This document shows, piece after piece, positions 46,463 through 54,579 of a stretch of 64,000 nt of DNA (positions are counted from its first letter, which is position 1; each line of letters begins with the position of its first letter). The position numbers were made by a program, and so were the translations under genes. Under the pieces are notes generated by a model. That model did not search any database. It saw only the letters and a list, made by a program, of their open reading frames with translations, and was not told the origin of the DNA. Location: the NCBI GenBank assembly GCA_021292165.1, contig CM037876.1, positions 40,782,575-40,846,574 of the forward strand, written 5' to 3'. This DNA comes from Shinisaurus crocodilurus (lineage: Eukaryota; Chordata; Lepidosauria; Squamata; Shinisauridae).

Positions 46463-46518
46463 TTTTACTATGACAGAGGAAAGAAATGGTGGTTCAACTA
46501 CGCAATGATGGCAAATTG
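46413..46518. repeat. Snap-back inverted repeat at the CR1 5' end
   Basis: Left arm 46413-46462 (CR1 sequence) and right arm 46472-46518 are inverted copies: agttgaaccaccatttcttt and ctttcctctgtc recur as gacagaggaaag and aaagaaatggtggttcaact. The 9-nt loop is ttttactat. The arms differ by a 3-nt indel and one substitution. Confidence 0.92.
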
Positions 46519-46524
46519 GATTGG

Positions 46525-49290
46525 ATCTACTATAGATCCACTCTACAGTTTATAAAACATTACAAACTGTAAAAGTTTTCATTATTGACAAGAAAGTGTA
46601 CTACATAGCAAACAGAAACTTCAATTCCACTGCAACCCTCTGAATAAGTCCACAAAGCAGAGAGAATGATGTGGGAACATCAGCCATTTCATGGATTTTG
46701 ACTGTCCTCGACTACCCACGTTTTCTTGATTATTATAATTTTTTTTAATTTTTGCCTCTCATCAAAATAAGAATCGAAATCCAGCAGGTAGTCCTTAAAG
46801 GAGAAAAAACATGTGGTTGGCATTTAGGAAAACATTCCCTTCTACCTGTATAATAACCTACTGGGAAGAACAGGGGCTTTTAGGAAAATGTCACAGTGCT
46901 GTTGTTGTGCCACAACTGAGATGAATTATTTGCAATGCTGTGTGGGTGCTATAGTTCACCTTGCACTGGGGTCGCTGGCCACTTATCACTGCGGGAGTCA
47001 CTTTGAGTAATGGCAGAAGCAATTTGTTTGGCTAGATGAATGTTTGCAAGGGCTTTCCGGAGAAAACATAGCAAAAGAAACTACCTTCCATCTTTCTTTG
47101 CTTGATGGATTTAAATGAAGTACCTTCATTTTGATTTTGTAGGACCACAAGACTTGCCATAAAACCCTAATTTAATTCCTGAAGAGAGTTACAAAAGGAA
47201 GCGAAAAAAAACCTCAAAACATTTTTGGAAGGAAAACAATTATTTCGTCCTGTCAGGAAAACAAAATGAGTGCACTCTCTTTGGTCTGTTTCTTCAAGTT
47301 CAAAAGAGTCCTTAGATAAACAGCAGGGGGAAGCATCTGGGTATCATTCAGTGCAGAACGGTTCATTCATTATACATTGCTAGAAAAAATGTTCTATCTG
47401 ATGAGAGATTGGTAAACTATCATATTTCTGTATTTAATATATATTTTTTATCCTCCCTTTTATAAAATTATTTTCAAGGCAGTTTACGAATCAAAAACAA
47501 AACAAAACAAACACCACACCACTACAACATTTTAAGGGGGGGAAATGTGTTTTTTTTCTGGCTTTGATAGTTCTCTATAAAAGCCATAAAAACACATTTT
47601 CTTAAAAGGGGCAAAGTAAGCAGCAATAACAGGTAACAGCCCCACCCTATGTGGATGCCCGTGACCCTCAGAACTCAGAGGATTATGGGTATACAATTGA
47701 TGGAGGGAGGAGCGCAACTGATAGGAGTGCCACCACACTCCACTCACCCTCAAAAATATGTAGAGGGCTGAGTTCGGCTTTCTAAATGTTTGTCGTCTCC
47801 TTGGGAGGAGGGGAGGCTGAGGCACCACCTAGATTCTTCATACGATGGTGGTCCCTCACTCCTCCCCTCCCCCAGAAATGCCCCCCCCCAGTCTTTGGTT
47901 CCCATCCGGTGCGGAATGAACTGCGCTGGCTACAAGGTGGGAGGGAGGGGACTCCATGGGCAGACTCCCTGCTGTCACCTCTGAAGGGGTCTGACCTATC
48001 CTATGGTCCTGCCAGGTAAGGTCCGAGGGCCATAGGATTACACCCCAAAACACCAAAAGCAGCCAGTCAAGAAAAACCTAATAACTTCCTGTTGTTGAAA
48101 GGCCTAGGCCAGGGGTGCACAGCCTCTTTGGTGTGTCATTGGATGTTGGGAATCCTATTCAGAAACACATGAGTAAAGGGGGCATGCCCAGAGCAAAAAG
48201 GGGGAATGTCTAGAAAAAAAGGGGGGGATTATAAGTTCCCCCGAGTCCCTCCCCACCTGTGTGTCAAATGCCACTTACGTTTTACCCCCTCCATTCATAC
48301 TCAGTTTATTCTGCCTTACCTCACCCATATCTCCTTACTTTCAATGTTAATAAAGCTCTCTTGGTAGCAGAAGAAGTAGCAACAGGAGGCAACACTCTGG
48401 CAGACACTACTCCAGGGCTCTACGGTTCCTGCCAGTGCCCCAGACACCCTGTTTTCCAGAGCATCACCAGAAGTAAACAAAGCAATAATGAGGAAGTTTC
48501 TCTGAGCTCTAGAGAGCAGTAAAAATGCTCAGAATGAATGGGAAAACATTAATATTGGCAGCAATTTAAAAGAACACCTGGAGAATAGATCTAGATCTAG
48601 ATATATATTGTTTCAACGCTTGCTCACAAAGGATGTTTCCCCCCCTGATTATGAATTGCATGATTAGTCATTTTCTATTAAATAACTTCCCCTCCCCCCA
48701 CTGTTTTGTTCCAGTTTGATGGCTCATATATCTGAAATCCCCCACAACGGGTTTCTGGTGAATGACTGAACAGCCTCCTCTCCTCTTAGACTGAACTAGG
48801 CCTGCTCTGGAAGGTGTGAGGAGGGGAGATCTCCAATTCCTATTGGGGAACCTTTGCTGTTCCTGCTAAAATTTAGCGGCCTGGGTGGCATAAAGGAACC
48901 TCTTAAAAATTTCATGAAACCATCTCCAAGGATTCCTGGCATACATTCAAGGAACTCTCCTGCAAGGGTAAAAAATATTTTTGAAATATTTTGTATTGTT
49001 AGAGAACACCACAGAATGGGGTAGAGGATTCCTTCCTAACCGTTCATAAAAAGCATGTGGCACTGTCCTCTTGGGATAGTGCCACTTCAGAAAGTAGGGG
49101 GTGGATATTGGAATGTTCCTCCATGTCAAAATTACTCCCTGTTCCACCACTCCTGAAAGACTAAAACCATTTTCACCTGAAATACTCATTTCCCAGTGTG
49201 TAGGGAAGTTTCAGGTTTTATTATTTTCTTTAATGCGGTAGAGCTACAGATGCATGAACGTTGTAAAATTTGTTCCATCTACATTTCACA
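46525..49290. other. Unique DNA, no feature assigned
   Basis: Contains a LINE/SINE-tail-like piece near 47450-47500 and a cagggg-type MITE-like start near 48113 with no matching end. An inverted block, cttaccccctccattca, is not paired. No gene was found. Confidence 0.5.
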
Positions 49291-49298
49291 GATTAATA

Positions 49299-49467
49299 GA
49301 TTCATAGATCATAGAGTTGGAAGGAGCCTACAAGGCTATCGAGTCCAACCCCCTGCTCAATGCAGGAAACTAGAGGAGGGGTCTCCCCTCCAAGTAACAA
49401 CCAGGCCTGACCCTGCTTAGCTTTCCACACTCAGACAAGCTGAGCCAGCGTGAGCCACAGGCCTGTA
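49299..49467 (-). mobile_element. 5S rRNA-headed SINE with CR1 tail
   Basis: Same arrangement as 29101-29273: CR1-type tail atagagttggaaggagccta at the left, 5S-like inverse ctgaccctgcttagctttcc in the middle, ccagcgtgagccacaggcct at the 5' end. Confidence 0.88.
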
Positions 49468-49469
49468 AG

Positions 49470-49862
49470 GCACCTTTTGTTCCATCATCCACTCATTGAC
49501 AGAATTGGATTTTGCATAAATGTGTTCTTATGCGTTTGCATGAATTTGCAGTTGCGCAAATTTGCACCCCTGAAAATGCACAAATCCCCCCCAAATAGGC
49601 AAATTCCCCCAAATGTGCATTTTCACACTTTAGCCTATGGGAGAAATGCACATTTTTGGTTGGTGGTTGTTTTTTTTAATTTTCTGTATTTTTTCTACAA
49701 AAATTTTGCATAAGGTTACAGAAAGTTTTTTTTAAATGGTCTGCAAGTCCACAGAATCGGCACGATTTGGGAAAAGACAGTCTGCTGCAGAATCTGTGGG
49801 TTGGATTCTTAGAAATTTGAACTCGTATGAGTCTGTTACAGGTTTCTCCGACATCCCTAGGT
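49470..49862 (+). mobile_element. MITE related to the 28684-29032 copy, left end truncated
   Basis: The shared blocks catccactcattgacagaa, gtccacagaatcggcac and ttctccgacatccctag occur in the same order as in the 28684 copy. Its left end abuts a 5S-type SINE. Confidence 0.65.
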
Positions 49863-49883
49863 AGATTATTAATATATTACTAC

Positions 49884-50925
49884 CAGGGATGGGGACTCGG
49901 ACTCGACGACTCGACTCGTGAGTCCGACTGAGTCCCCCCTCTGACTTGAGTCCCACTCGAGTCCCAATTTTTTCAATGGGACTTGAGACTCAACTCGGAC
50001 TCCGCCACCGCCGCCCGCTGCCACCGCCGCCTGCCACCACCACCGCTGCTCACGTCACCGCCGTTGCCGTCTCCCTCGCCGCCACCCGCTCGCAGCCACC
50101 GCCGCCGCCATTGCACGCTATGCCGCCATCACACGCAGCCGCCCGCGCCAGTCCCGTCATCACTTCTGGTGCGGCAGAAGTGACGTGCCGGGACCCTGCT
50201 CCAGCGTGCTTGGAGCAGGGTCCTGGCGCAGCAGAAGTAGCAGAGTGGCGGCCTGCAAACTGGGCCTGCAAACATCTAAACAGAGCAGCAGCCAAGCGCG
50301 CCAGAGCAGGATCCCGGCGCGTCACTTCCGCCGCACCGGAAGTGATGACGGGACCGGCGCGGGCAGCTGCGTGCGATGGCGGTGGCGTGGTGTGTGATGG
50401 TGGCGTGCAATGGCGGCGGCTGCGAGCGGGTGGCGGCGAGGGAGACGGCAACAGCGGTGACGTGAGCGGCGGTGAGGCCGCGAGGCGGCGGCGGCGAGGC
50501 AGCGAGGCGGCAGCAGTGAGGAGGCGGCGGCAGGCGGCGGCGGTGACTCGAGCGGTGTGGAGAACGCTCTCCACGCCGCTCAGAAGAGTGAGATCGGGCT
50601 GCGCCGCCGCTGAGAACTACGAACCCAAGGAGGGCTCGTAATGCATCTCTGGTGTGGCAGCAGCGGCGGGACCCGCCCATGGTAAGTGGGGGTGGCGGCG
50701 GCCCATGGAGGGAGCGGGAGGGTCTCCGCGGGAGGAAGGGCAGCTCTTCCTCCTCTCGCGAAGACCCTCCCGCTCCCTCCATGGGCCGCTGCTTTGGGAG
50801 TGACTCGGGACTCGGGACTCGAGTCACCATTTTGGACCTTGGACTCAAGACTCGACTCGAGACTCGGGTCCAACGACTCATGACTCAACTCGTGACTCAA
50901 GGCCAAGGACTCTTCAACATCCCTG
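49884..50925. mobile_element. GC-rich fold-back hAT element with GACTC subterminal repeats
   Basis: The ends are CAGGGATG inverted repeats with a perfect 8-bp duplication, attactac, at 49876-49883 and 50926-50933. The outer 100 bp on each side consist of many copies of GACTC/GAGTC in both orientations. The interior is CGG/CCG-rich and forms a large inverted repeat: about 50005-50200 pairs with about 50290-50480. Long open frames across it are proline/alanine/arginine-rich and arise from composition. No transposase is present, so it is non-autonomous. Confidence 0.92.
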
Positions 50926-52126
50926 ATTACTACCCACCTTTGTTCTGAACTGGTACTTTTCAGGGAGTTTCTTTTCTTCCCCGAAACATTTAGATCAGCT
51001 TCAGTTTGCTTGCCTATAATCTATCTAGTGTCACTTCCATTAGACACATAGGAAATAGGTCCCAGGGCTGCTTTCTGCAGAGCACACACTCTTAGTGCTA
51101 TATAAATTTGGATATATGATTGCCCATGCAAACTGTTGGCTGCATCATGGGTGTGAGGAGATGGAAAGATGGCTTAGACTTCCTCGTAAAATGGACACCT
51201 TTCAATTTCAGTTTCTCCAGTTTTCTCATTTTTCCAATCTGAAACTCAGTTATTCTCAAATGTTGAGAATTTTTCCAAACTTGAGGTCAGTATGTCCCGA
51301 AGTGTGAGAAGTACACGAGTTCCCCTAGTTTACATCCTCCTGCCCCTGGTTAACATGAGATATTCCCTGTTTGGTTTGTGAAAGTGGCAATGAATGGAAT
51401 CCTTAAGGGTCTAGTAAAAAAATGTATTCACTCAAGAAAAGAGTGAATATGAGCCAGCAATGCAATGTGGCTGCAAAGAAGGCAAATGCTATTTTGGGCT
51501 GCATTATAGCTTCCAAATCGTGTGAAGTGATAATTCCCCTTTACTCAGCACTGGTTAGGCCTCATCTTGAGTACTGTGTCCAGTTCTGGGCACCACACTT
51601 TAAGAAGGATGTAGACAAACTGGAGAGGGTTCAGAGGAGGGCAACAAGGCCCTATGAGATGAGACTGAAAGATCTGGGCATGTTTAGCCTTCCCTTCAGA
51701 AGAGGAGACTGAGGGGAGATATGATAGCACTCTTCCAGTACTTAAAGGGTTGTCACACAGACAGAGGCGTAGTGTGGGGGGTGCAGGGGGGGCCGGCCGC
51801 ACCGGGCGCAACATCTGGGGGGGGGGCGCTCGCACTCGCAGCTCTCTGCCCCTGCCTGGCTCACTCACTCTCTCTGCAGTGCTGGCTGTCCTACCCTTAA
51901 TGTAAAGTGCCAAGGGAAACGCGCACATTTAAAAATAAAAAAAATAGGGACTTCCAAGGGAAGACAACGGGGGCGGGGGGAGCCCTTATCACAACAGAAT
52001 GTAACTTGTTTTCACGCCGCTCTGTATAATAACAAGCAGGAGTCGTCCCCTTGGCTAGAATATGAACAGTTCAGGCTTGTGTTTGCTTATCGAAAAGGGA
52101 CGGTAAGAAAGAGATGAAGTGTGTGT

Positions 52127-52185
52127 ATGTGTATGAGTGTGCGCGCGCGCGCATGCCCGCCCGTGTGTGTGTGTGTTGTAGGGAG

Positions 52186-52224
<39 letters not shown>
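52127..52224. repeat. Alternating purine-pyrimidine (TG/CG/CA) tracts
   Basis: GTGTGTATG, CGCGCGCGCG, TGTGTGTG and a roughly 40-bp (CA)n run follow one another within 100 bp, inside the hAT element and about 400 bp before the HPGD ATG. Such alternating tracts can adopt Z-DNA; that is general knowledge, not shown here. Confidence 0.85.
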
Positions 52225-52225
<1 letters not shown>

Positions 52226-52379
52226 AGTTACTGTCGGCAGGACAACCCAGTTTGCCCCTTTATCTCCGGGGCTCCCTGAAGCGTTGATGGAAGCGCTCTG
52301 ACAGAAACAAAGCCCAAGGGCAGCCAGGCTCCTGTCAGCACCGCCGAGAGAGAGAGAGAGCGTCAGTCCGTCCAGAAGG

Positions 52380-52586
52380 GGGAAGGGAGCACCGCGGGTG
52401 GAGGAGGAGGAGGAGGAGGAGGGGAGGGACAAAGGGCGGGAGGCAACTTCGGCGCAGGTGACACCAAGTTCGGCTTCTACAGCCCTTGTGTGCGTTTCTG
52501 TATTACCTCAGACGTTTTTCTCCTTCCCGCCTCCTTCAAAAAAAAAAAAACAAGCAACAACCAAACCGAAAATCCGAGGCGCTAGA
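52380..52586 (+). promoter_or_regulatory. Captured 5' flank and probable promoter/5' UTR of HPGD exon 1
   Basis: The sequence just upstream of the HPGD start is GC-rich, with a GGA-repeat purine tract (52397-52426) and a GC box, agggcgggag, near 52433. There is no clear TATA box. The A at -3 (gctagaATGc) gives a moderate initiation context. This is what the proximal promoter of a TATA-less gene would look like. Its presence inside the transposon is seen directly; promoter activity is inferred. Confidence 0.5.
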
Positions 52587-52679
52587 ATGCACCTGAAAGA
52601 CAAAGTGGCTTTGGTAACCGGGGCAGCGCAGGGCATAGGCAAAGCCTTCGTCCAAGTGCTGCTGGACAAGGGCTGCAAG
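52587..52679 (+). pseudogene. HPGD: Captured first coding exon of HPGD (15-hydroxyprostaglandin dehydrogenase)
   Basis: This 31-codon stretch opens MHLKDKVALVTGAAQGIG and closes with KGCK. It matches the N-terminus of HPGD, the NAD-dependent short-chain dehydrogenase that oxidises the 15-hydroxyl of prostaglandins in the cytosol. The Rossmann motif TGxxxGxG is intact at residues 11-18. The family protein is about 266 residues, so only the first beta-strand, glycine loop and first helix are present. The frame has no stop or indel. Vertebrate HPGD exon 1 ends, to my recollection, at the lysine that aligns with residue 31. Here that lysine codon is followed by CTAAGT instead of GTAAGT. No exon 2-like sequence appears downstream in the window. 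The exon lies inside a hAT transposon, so it is a copy, not the gene's native exon. Another SDR family member is possible but less likely given the MHxxxKVALVTGAAQGIG start. Confidence 0.9.
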
Positions 52680-53500
52680 CTAAGTGCGGGGAGGGGTCGC
52701 TGTCAGCAGACCGAGGGTCGTCGCGGTTTCTTGCTCGCTCGCCTCCTCCCTCACCTGCGCCTGAGGGAGCTGACACAGAAGCCTTTCTCAGAGTATGCAG
52801 GATCAATCCGGCGCCTCCTTTTTACTCACACTGCACCTACCTGGAAGCTACTGGTTTTCCTCTCCCTCCCCCCCCCCGCATTTACTGTAAACTGCGCAGC
52901 TTTGTGTGTGTATGGGGGGGGGGGGAAGAGAGAGAATTATACCTGTTTCAAAGAATGGTGTCTTTGTGTGTGTAAACACACACACGTGCATATGAATGTG
53001 TGTATGCGTGCACACAGCATGGCTGTGCCTGTATTCATAAGTACTGTTGAAAATTATTCATATGTGTATGTATGAAAGCATCGTTGCAGTCTGTATGCAT
53101 CTTTCTATAGTGTGAAATGGGTCATGTATGTGTATGTGGGCATACCTGTATCTATAGAAACACCAGGATAGATAGACTTGCAGTGCAATCCTATACATGT
53201 CCCACTAAATTCAACAGGACTTACTTCCTGGGAAGTGGGCTTTTCCCCTTCTTACTGCAATCCAACCCCTGCTTACTGTGGACGACATATAATAGCATGG
53301 CCCATGCTAGGTTACTACATTTGTAGATTTGTATTCATAGACCTGCTGAAAATGTGGAGAATGTGTAATGCATGTTCGCACTCAATAAAGTGTTTGAAAA
53401 TAAACTTGTATTTAGATGCATTTTACTTTAATTACATCAGTATTTTCATAACAAACAATACATGTGCTTAGGGGGTAAGGGTTTCTTTAACTAATCTAGT
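52680..53500 (+). other. Captured intron 1-like sequence after the HPGD exon
   Basis: The sequence continues from the exon without a hAT boundary to about 53500. It begins CTAAGTGCGGGG, which reads as a canonical GTAAGTGCGGGG donor with the first base changed to C. A nearby GT at 52684-52685 could act as a shifted donor, but it would add 4 nt and break the frame. The stretch contains TG/CA-rich runs and a worn copy of the palindromic AGTAAGT MITE (53181-53240). It is intron-like with no coding signal beyond the exon. Confidence 0.6.
53180..53240. mobile_element. Worn AGTAAGT MITE inside the captured HPGD intron segment
   Basis: gtgcaatcctatacatg and aattcaacaggacttactt are family blocks. It sits about 500 bp after the HPGD exon and can serve as a marker for the donor locus. 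Confidence 0.65.
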
Positions 53501-54484
53501 GGAAGAGACTCGAGTGCTAAAATCCACGGGTTAGGGGGCGCAAATTACTTGCCTTGCCCCGGGTGCTGACAACCCACGCTACGCCACTGCACACAGAGGA
53601 GGGACAGGATCTTTTCTCGATCATCCCAGTTTGCAGGACACAGAATAATGGGCTCAAGTTACAGGAACCCAGATTCTGCCTGGACATCAGGAAAAATTTC
53701 CTGACTCTTAGAGCAATATGCCAGTGGAACCAACTACCTAGGGAGGTAGTGGGCTCTCCCACTCAGTCTGGAGACATTCAAGGTGCAGCTGGACAGCCAT
53801 TTGTCAGGGATGCTTTGACCTGGATTCCTGCATTGAGCAGGGGGTTGGACTCGATGGCCTTGTAGGCCCCTTCCAACTCTACTTTTCTGTGATTCTATGA
53901 TTCTAAGAGGGGAGGGATACTAAAAGCAAATCAACCAACATCTGATGATTTGGGTAGCTGTTGGCTCACTTGTTATGGGACGATCTTTGTGATGCTTTCT
54001 GTGTTACAAAATATTGAAGCATTTGAGAACTCCAGAAGTGTTTCAGGAGCCACAATCCATGTGCAGTCTACTATTTCGGCATACTGCTAGGCTTCCTATG
54101 CAGGCCAACTGAAGGGAAGATTGATCAGAAAGGTGTGTGGCTCTCCATCACAACATAAGCATGGTGATTGGTGAGTGGTTGTGATACAAGTCTTGTAAAT
54201 AATTACCTGTTTCAAATTCCATTGACTTCATTGGCACTTCTCACAACATACCTTGCCTCAAAATTAGGCCAAAATGTTTAAAGATGCTGGTTCTAATACT
54301 AGTAAATTCACTTTACAAATAAAGCTGTATATGGGTTTTTTTTGGGGGGGGGGTTGGTGTGTGTGTGTGTGTTTAATGGAATTTTTAACTGAAGACCATT
54401 AGAATCCCTGGTGGTTTACAACTTACATTTTAAAAAAGCGACCGTTGGCACCCGGTGCTATGCAGAACAGCCAGGCCATACGTT

Positions 54485-54577
54485 TGCATATGTCCTATGC
54501 ATGTCTACTCAGAAGTAAGTCTCATTGAGTTCAATGGGTCTTACAACTAGGTAAATATGAATAGGATTGCAGCCTTC
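54485..54577. mobile_element. Palindromic AGTAAGT MITE
   Basis: tcctatgcatgtctactcag, gagttcaatgggtcttac and gaataggattgcagcctt complete the palindrome. Confidence 0.75.
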
Positions 54578-54579
54578 AT

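Larger units (their letters stand above)
51762..53589. mobile_element. Non-autonomous hAT element carrying a captured HPGD 5' segment
   Basis: The element starts CAGAGGCGTAGTG and ends in the inverse of CAGTGGCGTAGCG (11 of 13 positions match), fitting the hAT terminal pattern YARNG. It is flanked by a perfect 8-bp duplication, cacacaga, at 51754-51761 and 53590-53597. A CR1 LINE reads up to the left duplication and continues directly after the right one, so the 1828-bp segment was inserted as a unit. I see no transposase coding sequence. The terminal roughly 90 bp at each side are GC-rich hAT sequence. The interior (about 51850-53500) holds a promoter-like region, one HPGD coding exon and intron-like DNA with an old palindromic MITE. 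Boundaries and duplication are seen directly; capture by the transposon is inferred. Confidence 0.93.
51445..53908 (+). mobile_element. CR1 LINE 3' fragment, split by the HPGD-carrying hAT
   Basis: The two halves, 51445-51761 and 53590-53908, are colinear with the 3' part of the CR1 copy at 44726-46462. The left half encodes the ORF2 C-terminal stretch beginning [13 protein letters not shown] and [17 protein letters not shown]. The right half gives [17 protein letters not shown] and ends in the CR1 3' UTR and tail (ttctgtgattctatgattcta). A small deletion near 51648 removes part of the sequence after the SGRVQRRAT-like region, and frameshifts make it dead. It is interrupted only by the 1828-bp hAT plus its 8-bp duplication, so it gives a clean pre-insertion reference. 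Confidence 0.92.

Noticed and set aside
49946..50641. 231-codon and overlapping GC-rich open frames as genes
   Set aside because: They lie inside the fold-back hAT, exist on both strands, and translate to proline/alanine/arginine repeats caused by CCG/CGG content.
52398..53075. 225-codon open frame spanning the HPGD exon as a real protein
   Set aside because: Only 52587-52679 matches HPGD. The upstream part is GC-rich 5' flank and the downstream part is intron-like low-complexity sequence, so the long frame is fortuitous.
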